A DNA stretch of 64,000 nt from Riptortus pedestris (GCA_019009955.1 CM032230.1:2613501-2677500), one strand, 5' to 3'. Counted from the first letter of the stretch, positions 12,573 through 25,031 are shown. Notes: generated by a model from the letters alone, not told the origin. Translations and numbers: made by a program.

Positions 12573-15055
12573 TTTTTTTTTAGTAGAGGTTTGTCGTGAC
12601 GTTCTATCTGTTTGTCATTTAGACAACTCCCAACGGCTGAAAACGTCAAATGAGGACTTATCCGAAGATGAGGAGATTATAGTAGCATCCATCAATTGAT
12701 GGGTGAAGGGTAGATGGCATCAATAACAGGAAGAAGGAGGCTCTGGATCAGCTCCTGCTACAATCTGCCAACTAGTACTGCAACAGATATTCCCCTCAGC
12801 AGCAATGTCGCCAGGACAGGCAAATATTAACGCAATTACCCCCTTGTCAATTCTCAGGAAGGGTCTCTATGTAAGAAGGGGGCCACCACTTTATGCTCGA
12901 AATATGTAATTCATTTTATTAAGTTTGTTATTTTAGTACACATAAATTAATGTTTTAATGTAGCAATGAATTATCATTGGGTTTTCTATAAAAATTAATG
13001 TTATTTTTAGTTGAAAGTGAATGATCCCTAAAAAGATGGTAGTTAAGCCATGAAACATGTAGGGTAGTTGTGAATAAAGTTTGTGGCGAAAGAAAGGGAT
13101 TGGTTTATTGGAATTGGTTATTGGTGAATCTTGACATTAAAGAATGGAGAAGATTTCATTTATTAAGTGATAGACGCTACTATTTTCTCAAAACCACAGG
13201 ATGCGGAGAGCTCTATTCTCTGTTGTCACATTGTTTAGACATGGTCTGAACAGGCTGCGTGTGCCGGTGCTTGAGGCGACTGCTGTGTTGATCCAGATCA
13301 ACCCCTTCCATGAGAGAAAGCAAACACTCGGCGCAGAGAAGCAGATGTAGCCGCTAATTCATTCTGCCGCACATACTCAGCATTTTTTCAGCAGAATGGC
13401 CGGAGCGGGCAGATGATTCTAACGCCGCTAATAATAGGGCAATGAATGAGACAGCCAGAATGATTATGATAATAAGCTGCGTTCATTGCATTCCTCGCGG
13501 TTCGATTCATAGCCTCCTCACCCCATCGCCTTCCTCTCGAAACAATTTGCTCCCTGCGTGTCATACAACAATGACAATGCTCCGCAGTTGGCAACACCCA
13601 GTATTTCTTCCAGAACGATTTAGGAGAGTGCCGACAGCTAGTATCTCTGATAACAGTCCGTCCAACAGCAACTTGTGCAAGTATTATTGGAATGGTTAGA
13701 GATGAACGCTGCAGCTCAGCTCCTCCCAATTGTCTTTCTTTTGATTGTCTTTTGCCCCGAGTGGGGCATATCTCGGCCGGTGCCAGGGTTATCAATACTT
13801 AAAAAATGTTCCCGATATTACATTCTGCTTCTTGTCTCCACTATATAAGAGTGACAGCTCGGGAGGAACGTGGCCACTGGAAGAAGGCTCTGGAGATGTG
13901 TCCCACTATACAAATTCAATAAAAAATATTGTCTTCAAAGGCCCTTAATTGTAAGATACATGCATAAACGTTCTGTCAGGACGTCATCTGTTAGGATTGC
14001 ACGTCCGTAACTCGAAAATGTTGGTTTTATCCATACCACTCACACATCTAACCGCCACATTGAGAACCAACGAAAATAATCGTTAACAACTGAAATAGGT
14101 TAAGGAATAGGGGGGTATGAGCCTTAGTTATTATGAGTCCGATCGAAAATGTTGCAGTATCAATCTCGTTAAACTACTGATGTTCTACAAATGTTGTTCC
14201 ATACATTTATACGTAACTCAAAAAATGAACAAATTATTCGTTCTTTCTTCTCTTCAGGATTCAGTAAACTCCAACTTCACACCAGCTCTTAGTGCATTTG
14301 CTTAGTTTCTTTATGTGTGACGTATTTTATATATTCGCCCGTTTCCTCAGGAAATAATTGAGTAGCGACTCGATAAGAACTAGAGGTCTTAAGTATACGG
14401 TCCAATATTGCTGAGAAAACATCGAGTTGACCACTTGACCCTCCTACCTGCGAAAGAGTAATGCCAGTAGAGAAAAAGACTGTCATTATCAAATAGCAAT
14501 TAAATCAATTATTGAGAGGGACAAAATTAGCTTTTTATATAAATGTAATGAAACCACTTTTTTTTCCACCATATTCTCTGATACATGTGGCATATTTTAT
14601 CTTGATACCCAGCTCACAAGCAGGTACACTCAACCTTTTGAGGGCAATGGGGAAAAAAATTAATATTTGAACAGATTGAATAAATGGGCGGGTGATAAGA
14701 TAGAGAGATGTAACCTGAAGCTGGAGTAATCTGAATATGAAGAGAGAGAGGGAGAGGAGAGGGGTAGATGGAGATGCCCCTCCCCTCATAACCGTAAATT
14801 GTAGAATGGAAAAATGGGGGTACTAAAATCCCTTTTGCCCATTTCCCACGAGCCAATCCCCTCTATGCCCACATCCAGGGATATCCTCCCCTCCCTAGTT
14901 AGCTATCGACCTTCCCTTCCCATAAATATGGATATTACTCTCCACCCTTACTCTCTATAAACAATTATTAGCTTAATTATATTTCCATAAGTGATTTAGG
15001 CTTGACTAAGCTAGTTTACTACAAAACTCCTGTAAACTATCTCAAAGCAATAGTC
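12573..15055. other. single-copy stretch, GC-richer island at 13.2-13.75 kb
   Basis: The part at 13200-13750 has more balanced composition and overlapping open frames on both strands (minus 13388-13795, 135 codons; plus 13442-13699). Neither translation matches a family I know. It may be conserved non-coding DNA or an exon of an unknown gene. At 13030-13080 GTAGTTAAGCCATGAAACATG followed by AATAAAG resembles a retroelement 3' end but is too short to assign. Confidence 0.4.
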
Positions 15056-15057
15056 CG

Positions 15058-15370
15058 TGCTGAGTAAACTAAGCAGATTTCCCGGTTACTGATATGACAC
15101 AAAAATTATCTCATATTGGCTATTTCTATGAAAAACATCTGATGAGAAAATTAGGAATTTACTGAACGCTGAAAAGAAGTTTACCCACTCTCATGATAGC
15201 GGAGACATTTAAACCCCTCTCCTCCTAACTGCTCCGATTTTGAAAATTAACGAACTTGGACTATTGTTTTCATAAAATGTTTATTATCAAGTTTGCAACG
15301 ATCAAACAAAGATTTTTGAAGTCACTCCAAGAGTACAGCCTCAATAGCAGATAGGGCTCTCTTAAATGTC
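15058..15370 (-). repeat. PER fragment, degenerate
   Basis: GAGTAAACTAAGCAGATTTCCC marks the hairpin-side end, followed by diverged body (TGCTCCGATTTTGAAAATTAACG, TTGCAACGATCAAAC) and a relic of the opposite arm (CCAAGAGTACAGCCTCAATAGC). Confidence 0.6.
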
Positions 15371-15379
15371 CAAATATAC

Positions 15380-15540
15380 CTCTCTGTTACGGCTCTTGCG
15401 GCTGCAATTTTTGTTTGATGGTTGCCAAACTAGATATATAACTATTTTATGTAAAACTAAATATTAAGTTCGTTAATGGCTGAATGTGAACAGGGAGCAT
15501 AGGGTTAGGGGGCGGAGTTGCGTTTTCAAAATATATATAC
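15380..15540 (+). repeat. PER right-arm fragment, inverted to its neighbour
   Basis: TGTTACGGCTCTTGCGGCTGC, TTTGTTTGATGGTTGCCAAAC and GTTCGTTAATGGCTGAA show the start of a right arm in plus orientation, so two PER fragments lie in opposite orientation here. Confidence 0.6.
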
Positions 15541-15544
15541 ATAT

Positions 15545-16092
15545 TGTTACGTTTTTTTTTTATTACCTAAACCAGTAATAAAAGTTTATAATAAGAGTTC
15601 TTTTGGATTGCAAAATTAAATACTCGCAAGTTTCACAGTTTTTATCACTGCACGATTTATTTCACAATGCACAATAGACTTGGTAATTATTCTTAATTAC
15701 TACTTACAGTATACACTGATAGCGTCACTGTTCTTCAGATTATACAGTCCAATAATTCACTCACGGTCACTGAAATTCACAATAAGACGGCACTGCACTG
15801 TCTCAAACACGGCAGTGCACTGTCTCAAACACGGCACTAAACTGTTACTTACAGTCACGGCACAACACTGTTCTTCTTATAAAAACACTTTACCGCACTG
15901 CACTAAGTCGCACTGTAGCACTGATGTGAACATCAAGACGGGTGAGGATAAAATTGACTAGATCGCGGCTCGCTATTCTTATATAGGTTGTCGGCATACA
16001 TCAAAGGGGAATTGTCTGGTTCCTTCGACGCTAGGCTGGACGAGTCTATAAGGGGCTAGAACTTTCTGTCGGTTTCTTTGATTTACGTCACA
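15545..16092. mobile_element. possible solo LTR
   Basis: Begins TGTTACG, a common start of insect Gypsy-type long terminal repeats, and ends near ACGTCACA, a plausible imperfect inverted terminus. Inside are CACTG-rich short direct repeats (CACTGTCTCAAACACGGCA twice near 15795-15835) and a TATATAGG box near 15980. I found no target-site duplication (ATAT versus CTTT) and no second copy, so this is tentative. Confidence 0.3.
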
Positions 16093-16107
16093 CTTTCCAA
16101 ATACGCA

Positions 16108-16116
16108 TCTCTCTCC

Positions 16117-16171
<55 letters not shown>

Positions 16172-16249
16172 TCCCTCTCCCTCTCCCTCTCCCTCTCCCT
16201 CTCCCTCTCCCTCCCTCCCTCCCTCCCTCTCTCTCTCTCTCTCTCTCTC
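16108..16249. repeat. (CT)n / (CCCTCT)n microsatellite
   Basis: A 142-bp pure pyrimidine tract: CT dinucleotides, then hexamer CCCTCT repeats, then CCCT tetramers, then CT again. The reading frames across it on both strands are artefacts. Confidence 0.95.
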
Positions 16250-16438
16250 ACATCAAGGAACTGTATAATATCAAAAAATTCATTCTAAACACGGAATATT
16301 CTTTAATCCCTTTTATCTTAATCACTCATTAACGAGAATAAATGAAGATATCGACGAACAAACAGAGTTTTTATTGCATGTTAATCAAAGAAATGAACAA
16401 TATTAAATTTCCTTATATGAAAACGGTAAAACTATAAA

Positions 16439-16509
16439 TGCATCGGCCGGGAATCGAACCCGGGCCGCCCGCGTGGCAGGCGAGCATTCTACCACTGAAC
16501 CACCGATGC
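16439..16509 (-). tRNA. tRNA-Gly (GCC), copy 2
   Basis: Identical over 71 nt to the gene at 238-308, on the opposite strand. The same CTTTCTCCAACTA leader lies immediately upstream (16510-16522 on the plus strand). Downstream on the transcribed strand there is a TTTT run within about 20 nt that can terminate Pol III. The 5' flank is homologous for roughly 200 bp to the flank of the copy at 22536, so these two copies arose by local duplication of a block larger than the gene. Confidence 0.97.
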
Positions 16510-16735
16510 TAGTTGGAGAAAGGTGAAAGTCCTTTCGCCCTGAGTAAACCCCCAACACGAAAAGAGCTTTTGAAATTATTTATTTATTTATGAAATCTAC
16601 CCGATCCCTATAGTCTCACGTATGCTAATGTTCTTAATATAGATTTTGGCTAGCGACGGTTATGAACGCTTGTACCAGAACCATGCTCGATTCAAATTTT
16701 ATTTTTTAATGTCAGAGGCTGGAAGAAAACTATTC
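16510..16735. repeat. tRNA 5'-flank duplication (block 1)
   Basis: Matches 22607-22790 in order: leader, GAAAG then CCTTT pairs, CTGAG.AAACCCCCAAC, CTACCCGATCC.TA, CACGTATGCTAATGTTCTT, CCATG.TC.ATT, TCAGAGG. Homology is interrupted by indels. It shows that a tRNA copy plus about 200 bp of upstream DNA was duplicated. Confidence 0.7.
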
Positions 16736-16789
16736 ACGTAAGAATTAACAAAAAAGAATAAAAGTATTATTTATATATTACGGCTGAAT

Positions 16790-17245
16790 TGTAAAAAAAC
16801 AGGCCAGCCAACCTTGTATCGCTGAATAGATAAATAGATCGAAAAGGCAAACAGTTGATGAAATATATCTGAACATAACATATTAATTTTATATAAAACA
16901 ATTTACTAAAGCTAGTTCGGTAATTTGAAATAAATCAAAATCAGTTAAGTAATCAAAGAATTTTAGTAATCCAAGAACGAAAGAAGCCCCCCCCCTCACA
17001 ACAGATGTTTTGCGTATATGTCACAAAATAAAAGTTCAATGAAAACAATATTTGGTATTTAACCTTGTAATGAAGTGGTTCATGGTATATCAGCTTATTA
17101 TTAATATAACACTAGTAGGAGTAGGGGTTTACTAAAAGCGGAAAACTATAAAATCCAAATATCTCAGTTAATATTCATTATACGGAAAATATGATTAGCT
17201 GAATAGCTGATTTCCCTTGAGGGAAATCTGCTAAAATTATTCTGT
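16790..17245 (-). mobile_element. PER copy, hairpin end missing
   Basis: Contains the long-form body (AACAGGCCAGCCAACCTTGT, CAATGAAAACAATATTTGGTA, AAATATCTCAGTTAATATTC) and ends in a well-kept palindrome GCTGATTTCCCTTGAGGG plus AAATCTGCTAAAA near 17205-17235. The terminal hairpin side is absent. Confidence 0.65.
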
Positions 17246-17306
17246 TCATATTTCTCTATCTCGATTATTAACCGAGAAATGTACTCCTTCTCTCTTACAT
17301 AATGAT

Positions 17307-17311
17307 ACACA

Positions 17312-17379
<68 letters not shown>
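17307..17379. repeat. (CA)n microsatellite
   Basis: About 36 CA/AC units with one interruption near its left end. Confidence 0.95.
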
Positions 17380-17382
<3 letters not shown>

Positions 17383-18675
17383 GTATATAGGAAGTTGGGA
17401 AATCCGTCCAATGATTATCATTAATGTCGCAGGAATCGAATTTCTACAGCTATTTTGAGGAACTTTCTCCAGGGGATAAAGAGCGAAATCATTATTCGGT
17501 AGAAAGGGAAAATATTAAAATCTGCTGAGATAAGTTGGAGAATGTAGAATCAACTTTCTACTCAGGCTTAATGAAAACGAGGCGAGAGTCTGAATGGTGT
17601 TCCCGCCAAATCCATTGCCGCCAAAACCATTTCCCGGGCTTTAATCCGAATAGATAATCCCCTGAAATCCCGCCCCCCCCCCATTCCACCCCCTCAACTA
17701 CCTTGAGGATTTCCTTGATGAGGGGAAAACATGCTATAACCTTCTCAATTATTAATATACCACCTTTCTATTTCCATCTCTGGGAAAGAGATTTCACTCC
17801 GCCTCTACTTCTACAGAATCCAATTCATATTTAATAGCGCAAATCTTGAAGGAATTTCATCTCTCAGAGGAATATAACGCAGAGCTCTGTGTAAAGGGCC
17901 TCTTAATAATTAATATAGTAGAGCAATGTTTATCATTAAGAACAATTTAAACGCCGAAAGCATATTAGTAATTCATTTAAAAGTTTTGATTAAAAAATTA
18001 ATTTTGCAACATTCTCCTTGGAGCTTGAACGTGGAATTAATGTTGTTTTATATTTTGAAAACTCATGAAAGCTGTAAGAGCTATTTGTCTTTAAGGACAA
18101 TGACTAGTTTCCGTCAACAGTGAGCCGGAGCGTTATGGAATTCTAAAACTTGTAGAGCTCAATGGAACAATGCACGCTAATTTTATTCAAAGCAAACATA
18201 TTCTGTTACTCAAAAAACATGTTGTTAAATAAACTCCTTTTACACTGACTGACACACACACTCACACACTCTTATGAAAGGCACTTCCTTATTTAATTTA
18301 CACGCTAGTTAGCAATGCCAAGCATTGTTGAGGTCTTCATCCCAAACTTGAAAGATGTAGGTGTCGTTTTATGTGAGGAAAACACGACTTTATTATCTCA
18401 TCTCCTGATATTCTACATCCTGATATTCCTAATAAACATTCCAAACTACAACATGAGCACAGCAGCATCGACAGAATAATGAAAAATATCCAAAAGACAC
18501 ACATTTGCAATGCTGGCTAAATATTAAAATGGCACTGGTTTCCTGCTCATTACTCCCCTGGAGAAACTAAGGGAATTTTTAATTTTACTATGATTGTAGA
18601 TAATTTATCATTTTTTCTAAGGGGTGACTTGCCAAATTATATTATTTTCTATTGAATTATATTTATTGTGAGTTG
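17380..18675. other. single-copy stretch, nothing coding recognised
   Basis: Near 17605-17640 the spaced motifs TTCCCGCCAAA and TGCCGCCAAAACC resemble E2F-type sites, which may be chance. A poly-C tract lies at 17673-17682. Confidence 0.35.
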
Positions 18676-18780
18676 AAGCATTGGCTTTAATCTCACCTGG
18701 TAAACCTAGAGTGACGACTTCCATTCCCGCCTGGCCAATAGAAATTTACTTAGTGACGAACTCAATTAACAAAATCCGCC
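18676..18780 (+). mobile_element. tRNA-derived SINE fragment
   Basis: GGCTTTAATCTCACCTGGTAA, ACCTAGAGTG and TTCCATTCCCGCCTGGCCAAT match the body of the better copy at 41059-41252. The B-box is degraded. Confidence 0.6.
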
Positions 18781-19215
18781 TATTGATCATTTATTGATTA
18801 ATGCTTTAAAATGAAAGATACAAAAAGCGATAGAGAACACATAGGCTGTAGGAGGGGAGAGAGAGGGCGATATGTGGCGTTGTTTGCTTGCGTATATTAA
18901 TATAAACAAGAGAGGAGGCGCGTGTATACTGCTGTTGTTGTTTATACCACCACTCCTTCTCCAACAATATTTTTTAAGTAAACACTCCCGCTCTATTTGC
19001 TGGTTGTGCCTGCACGCGCGGATCAACCACCGACTCAACTCCAGGTTCGATCCAACTTGCTGATGTGGAACCAATTGTTCCTGTGCAAGGCAAATGGTTT
19101 GTGATCCAACAATTACTATCTACTAACTTCAAACTACTATTTCGATATTAAGACACCCGATGTTTGAAATTTTGGATACAATACGCCATATTTACAAATA
19201 TTCTTTTTTCTCTTC
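18781..19215. other. no gene recognised
   Basis: Open frames on both strands (18787-19074 and 18872-19063) overlap completely and have no recognisable content. Confidence 0.35.
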
Positions 19216-19336
19216 GTGACCTATCAGGAATCCCCTGCGGTAAGTCAGCTATTCTGGTTATACTCATGTCGCGATTTTCGAAAAATGTGTAGTTTCCAAT
19301 GATCCTATCCAGGTGATACCAAAAATAAGGGCAGTT

Positions 19337-19443
<107 letters not shown>

Positions 19444-19589
19444 GAGAGGAAGAGAAACACTTTATTGAAATTAAAAATGATGTGAGGCTGCTCAAATTAA
19501 GTGAGATCATTCAAACACAGCACACTCATCAAACATTGGTCATCACAAGTAAATAAAAGTAATATTTAATCATGTGTGCTTAATAAGTA

Positions 19590-19590
19590 C

Positions 19591-19630
<40 letters not shown>

Positions 19631-19638
19631 CTGTGTGT
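19590..19638. repeat. (TA)n(TG)n microsatellite
   Basis: Second dinucleotide tract within the same PER copy. Confidence 0.9.
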
Positions 19639-20075
19639 AAATACTTGTATGCTGTAGAAGTCGCAATTCTTGCTTGATCATTACCATACTCGATAATTAA
19701 ACGTTTTATGCAAAACTAAAGATGTAGTCCATTAATTGTTATAATCAGGTCAGAGAGACGGGGTGATTCGCGTTGGAATTCATAATGCAAAAAATTGTAA
19801 AAATTCATAATGCCTCCTTTTTTTATGACTCGTATCGAAACTGTTATAGATCCAAATCTTGTTAAACAATTGATGCTCTACATTCGTTGCCTCATATAGT
19901 TTTTAATAACTCAAATATAAAGAGAGTTATTCGCACTTCCTTATTTCCAAACTTCATTAAAGGCCCACTTCTACTCATCGGAAAGAGAGAATGTACGAGA
20001 TCATTAGTGTGATATGTAGTGTGTGCGAAATCATATGCTTATTTTACAAAGCCACTGCGTGACAGACATCTATTA

Positions 20076-21693
20076 ATATATGGACACATTTTCTTATGTT
20101 AACTTTAAACAAAAAAAATTATTGATTGAGAAATATTGTTTATTATGTATCATATAGAGTATTAGCTTGATGTAGTTGCTTATTCATTATATTGTTTGTG
20201 CGTTGCTTAGGCACTGATGATGTAGCTCTTGCTCTGAAAGCGATCTGATGGTGATAAATATATTGTCTGTGAAAGGAAGGGTTGCGTTTGTGTTTCTTCT
20301 TCATATCTACCTTCCACAGTCTAGCACATTTCTTTGGAACGAAATTGATATGTTTTTATAGCATTCTTTGACAATTTGTGTCTGAAAAAATAGCTTTTGT
20401 GTTTGCTTATTTTAAATAGGTATCCAACACGACACGGATAATAACCTGTTTTGTTATATTAAAAAAATCTAATATCCACATTCTAATAGAATATATATAT
20501 TGATCCTTGGCTTATCAACAATCATCACTATTATATAGCCAGGCGGCATCAAAGATTTCATTTGATGATTCACCAAATGAACTCCCAACTAAAGCTATTG
20601 AAGAGTCAGAAAAACGCCTTGACAAACATGGTTGATCTGAGCCACGTGGAATAAATCAAGATTCTAGGTGTCCTAAATTTCTTTCATCACGTGCAATGAT
20701 AACTGCATTTAAGTACGAAAATAACTTACTCAACATGGTGAAATTCTTTTTCAGAGAGAAAGCAGTTGGATGATTCTTACCTAAAACAGATAGGCGAACA
20801 TTACATATCAATGTAGAAAAAACAAAACAAAACAAGATAAAAGCTTACCTAATAATAATAATTTTAGAAGATTTCGATAAAACACACCTTGATTCTCACC
20901 AATAATGGTAACTTATTCCCAGCCACAGGAATAGACGTTTTGGCTAGTTTCTTGTGGTTTGACTGGCTGAGATATTTCAATTATTCCAATCCCGCCTATA
21001 GAAGCACGAGTGAAGACAATACCGCTCAAAATCAGAGTTGTGAATGAATTGCATAAACGGTTGGCATTAAAGTTTGAATTAAATTAAATATAAAAGGCCA
21101 GTATATAGATTTACCCCTCTTACATCTTCTAGCTAAATGTTTGTGTGCATATATTAAATTGACCTTTAACCGACATTATTTTCTGGATTCCTGTCTTCTG
21201 CATTTACGTTCCTTGAGGTTTAATTTCTAGTTAATATTTCAAATACTGTGTAGGCTTCTTCTTATCTATTAAAGGAAAAATTGTTTATAGATGGTATCAG
21301 ATTATTAGAGTGTCTAACAGCTAGGAAATCTGTTTAGTTTACGCTCAGAATGCTTGTTTAATTATCCCATATTCCTGCCGTTAACATTATGTAAGGTGAG
21401 ACATGGGTATGATCAGTTGCCTTAGTGCCTTTCACAAGGAGGGGTTGCTGGCTAAAAAGGGAATATTTTTCAATATTTGCCCCTTGCTAAGGGAAGCCGG
21501 TGGAGCTAAGCTGGTGGAAGGTAGAACCATCAAACTACCTGCAGCATATACCCGCTCTAGTTCTACCCTCCTGGCTCTCTCTGTGCGTGTGCGTGTGTGT
21601 GTGTGTAGGGTAAGGGATGGGGGTCTTATCCCAGAAAGACCCAAGGCTGGGGCTACAAGTCTCTCTCCCCTCCCCCTTCCTCAAATTCTACCT

Positions 21694-21695
<2 letters not shown>
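20076..21695. other. mostly unassigned; PER 3' end scrap at 21.3 kb
   Basis: At 20205-20270 CTGATGATGTAGCTCTTGCTC then TGAAAGCGATCTGATGG resembles the 3' untranslated part of Penelope-like elements but is short. At 20530-20760 a plus-strand frame with one stop might be a decayed coding piece; I do not recognise it. AGGAAATCTGTTTAGTTTACGC at 21325-21346 is a PER 3' end. Confidence 0.35.

Positions 21696-21767
<72 letters not shown>
21696..21767. repeat. (CT)n microsatellite
   Basis: 36 CT units; the flanking 134-codon frame is low-complexity read-through. Confidence 0.95.
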
Positions 21768-21768
<1 letters not shown>

Positions 21769-21771
21769 ACG

Positions 21772-21915
21772 AAAAAGAGTGGGGGTTTTAAAGGAGTTTT
21801 GAAGTGAAAAATCACTGTATTTCGTTTCCTGTTGGTTTTTCGGTAAACACGCACATTGCAAAAGTTGTTTACTCCTTTCTTAAAAGTAACTTTTATTTTA
21901 TACATTTTTTCGCAT
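21772..21915 (-). repeat. TCR core-unit fragment
   Basis: Reverse complement carries the TCR core features: AAAAGTTAC-like and AACAACTTTTGCAATGTG blocks, ACCGAAAAACCAACAGGAAAC, and AAACCCCCACTC. Only about half of one 295-bp unit remains. Confidence 0.65.
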
Positions 21916-22309
21916 AACAATGCGTAATGCTATTAACCTGTATAGGATTACTGATATACTGAAAAGTGGGAAATGTCCATTTCTCCCTTAAATTTATTTA
22001 ATACTTATTTAATTAAATATTACTTGCACAAATCTTTTAGTATAGTGAAGATAATGTTATCAGATAAATAATGTGTTAATATAATTTAATTTATTGGAAA
22101 TGTTAATGAGTTGTCTTGAATGAGACAACCTATGACCGTACTAAGCGGCACTAATCATAGCGAGTTTTCTTTTAAAACTGTTTGAACTCTATAGTTGAGT
22201 CCACGCATTTAATAAATGTAGTAAAGATTTGAATTTTTTTTGTTCCCCCAGTTGTAGAACAGGGTAAAACAATCCATAAAATAGAATTTATTAACTTCCA
22301 ATTCATTCT

Positions 22310-22420
22310 TTCTTGGCTAATAGGGATTAGTTATATTCAGGTAACCACTTTTTTCCAACCCTACTGGGACACAGAATTTTATTTAGTAAGTTCATTGAAC
22401 CTACCACTCTAAGTGTGCCA
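22310..22420 (-). mobile_element. tRNA-derived SINE fragment, degenerate
   Basis: GGCTAATAGGGATTAGTTAT, CAGGTAACCAC and CTACCACTCTAAGTG parallel the 41059-41252 copy. Confidence 0.45.
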
Positions 22421-22535
22421 AGTCTATAAAAAAGTGAAAAGAAAATGCTGTAAAAAACTTTAGTAGCTTACACTTTCGTAGTATTAGTTTAATAAAAACC
22501 GTAAAAAAGAAAGAAAACGAAACCAAAAGTATAAT

Positions 22536-22606
22536 TGCATCGGCCGGGAATCGAACCCGGGCCGCCCGCGTGGCAGGCGAGCATTCTACCACTGAACCAC
22601 CGATGC
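22536..22606 (-). tRNA. tRNA-Gly (GCC), copy 3
   Basis: Identical to the other four tRNA-Gly genes in the window. The CTTTCTCCAACTA leader is at 22607-22619 on the plus strand, and the further 5' flank (to about 22790) resembles the flank of the 16439 copy, including shared blocks such as GTCTACCCGATCC and CACGTATGCTAATGTTC. Several T runs follow on the transcribed strand. The 83-codon reading frame across it is only tRNA read-through. Confidence 0.97.
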
Positions 22607-22790
22607 TAGTTGGAGAAAGGCGAAAGCCTTTTCGGCCTGAGGAAACCCCCAACTAGACTAGTTATGAAGTCTACCCGATCCATACAGCCCCACGTATGCT
22701 AATGTTCTTGTACATATTTGGGCTAATGCACATGTCCAAAACCATGTTCAATTGAAATTCTATTTCTTAACGTCAGAGGAAATTTTTCTA
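22607..22790. repeat. tRNA 5'-flank duplication (block 2)
   Basis: Counterpart of 16510-16735, upstream of tRNA-Gly copy 3. Confidence 0.7.
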
Positions 22791-23116
22791 GCCTAAATCC
22801 TTGCTTTAGGACGATCAGGTAGCCCGAACAGATATGACGTGTGGCATTGCTTACAAATTACGTACCTTTTATGCCTCTACTCCTTTAAAGCCAAAGCAGT
22901 GCCCAAAACCAATAATGCATACAACCAAAACCGCTCACACGGAAATTAATAATAGAGAGTCGTAAATGATTCAATAATCAAGCCCAATAGCGGATAGTCC
23001 ATTGCTTCAAGTACTTCGGTGTACATAGTTGACAAGCTCATTGTGCCATATTACCTGCTTGCTTACCTTTATAGCAGCTGACATCACAATTCTAGATATT
23101 TCCTTCTAGCATTCTG

Positions 23117-23910
23117 TTAACCGTGGGAACTTGAAAAACCCGCAAAATATTTAGAACTGGTCAAATTGACCCGATAGTCATTAAGGGCGATTTAAAGTAT
23201 ACTTAATTCACATTATTTTACTTTTATTAATTAAATGTCTCATTCAATTAATATTGAAATAGAAATTACATAATAATCATTAACCTTATTTTCTTTTAAT
23301 GCTCAAAAACTGAAAAAAAAAATTTGTATAATATACAAAATGAAAAAATATAAATTCCTTCTACTGAGTACGATGTTTACAATTTATGTCGGCATGATTC
23401 TGACAAATGTAGTTAAAGCATTTCCTACAAGAATGCTTTGACTTATTTGTCCTTAGAGTCAATCAATGCAGCGCCCTCTTTTTTGGAGTCCGGTCTGCCT
23501 CTTTGTCGAGGCTCGTTCTTGACCAATGTTTGTGCTAGTAGTAGTGTAATTCAATAGGAAGAACTCCAACTTCATCATCACTTCTTAAACAATCATTTTC
23601 TCCTAAAATCGCGTGTATAAATTCAATATCTTGTGGATCGTTTACATTATAATACTTTTTAGATGTGCTAGCCATGTTTAAATAATTTCACGTTAGTAGG
23701 AAAGTTGGGTCAGAAAGACACACGAACAATTTTGGGAGAAAATAACACACCACGTTCCTGTAATAAAAAACAACTAAATATTGCCAGCTGACCAGCAGAA
23801 CTTAGTTTGAAGGTAGAATGGCGGACATGTTGAGAAGTAAAGGAATATAATTTGTAGAGCGCTCCAAACATGTTGCAGGGTTGGATCGACCCAACGTTCC
23901 CACTCCATAG
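23117..23910 (-). mobile_element. internally deleted piggyBac-like element
   Basis: Left end is TTAACCGTGGGAAC (23117-23130); the right end, read in reverse, is GAGTGGGAAC preceded by a decayed target site, so the ends share GTGGGAAC in inverted orientation. Subterminal CGACCC/GGGTCGATCC-type sequence lies just inside the right end. On the minus strand an ATG near 23674 opens MASTSKKYYNVNDP..., an acidic N-terminus of 46 codons. Further on, in another frame, are RQRGRPDSKKEG and then a cysteine-rich tail with C-x2-C-x5-C-x3-H-x5-C spacing (SCRKCFNYICQNHADINC), typical of the C-terminal domain of piggyBac transposases. The DDD catalytic core is missing. The element could move only with help, and its decayed target site suggests it is old. 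Confidence 0.65.
23375..23674 (-). pseudogene. piggyBac-like transposase remnant (N-terminus plus C-terminal Cys-rich domain)
   Basis: The reading frame starts MASTSKKYYN at about 23674 and stops after about 46 codons; a shifted frame reads VKNEPRQRGRPDSKKEG, stops, and a third reads KSKHSCRKCFNYICQ then NHADINCKHRTQ before a stop near 23375. Full-length piggyBac transposases are about 550-600 residues; here perhaps 130 remain, and the whole central catalytic domain is gone. The Cys/His spacing is the main evidence; the N-terminal assignment rests on position and its acidic stretch. Confidence 0.6.
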
Positions 23911-24972
23911 GTAAGAAGTACAATCTTAAGCACTCCCTGCTAGTTTTTGAAACCATTTAGTTAACTGTATCGTGTACTACCTTTAAGTTTACTTTAATAC
24001 GTAGTTGATAATATAAAATACACTATTACAAATACTGTCTGCTAGCATTCATTTATATTTCAGGTATAGCTATTAAAGTTTGCAATATACTACTCGAGAG
24101 GCTGTTCTAGGATATGTCAATAGACTTCTCTCAAATCTCTGCCGAGAGGTCGGAAATTAAGAATTATGCATCTGTTTTCTTTTATACACAGCTGCAAAGT
24201 GCACTATTCCAAGAGCTATCTGCTAGCTGTACTTTATACTATCTGACAAGCCAAAAATTCTATGAACTACTTGCAAGCTTTCTTAAATACAAAGGTTGTA
24301 TGTAAACTGTTAAAAATACTCTCTGCTGGCTTTCCACTATTTTTAGCTGAGAAGTCTTACGTTTCAGGTACTCATTTCCTCTGTACTTATCAGAGAGATC
24401 GCCTATTTCATTTACTCCACTGCTCGAAATATTATCTGAACGCTATTGCACTGCTGCTGCTTTCACTGTAGTGAAGTCAGTCGTGAAGGACAATTACAAT
24501 TGTTGCATAAACTTCAAATTTTAATAATAATGGACTTTGCTATAACTATGAAATACATTTCCTACTTTGGAAATGGAGAGATAGAAAGAATTTCTGCAAT
24601 AGTTGAGCACATATTTATTATTTTTAATGGAAAACATAATCGTTCGGTCACTATCTACTTACTCCCCGCACGATGATGATCCTAATATGGGCCTTCAAAA
24701 CATTTTATGGGGTTGCGCTTTATGTGTGTAGCTACAATCTCCAGCTGTTTACTCCAGAGCAATAATTATGATTATACAAAACCTTAAAAACAAGGAAAAG
24801 ACCTTCTTTTAGACTGAAGAAATACGTGGACTTGAAATTAATTCATAAGAGAAAAAAAGTTACTGGAAAACTTCACTAATATACTTTTATTGGAAACCCA
24901 CTTTTTTCACCGCTATCATAAATTTTCTGTCATTCATTCCACGTACACTAGAAGTTGCATTGCCTATCATAG

Positions 24973-25031
<59 letters not shown>

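Noticed and set aside
16108..16249. Open frames of 84-90 codons over the CT tract as proteins
   Set aside because: Pure pyrimidine repeats leave all frames open; no unique coding sequence.
22401..22652. 83-codon frame, and the similar one at 27817-27999
   Set aside because: Both are read-through of identical tRNA-Gly genes.
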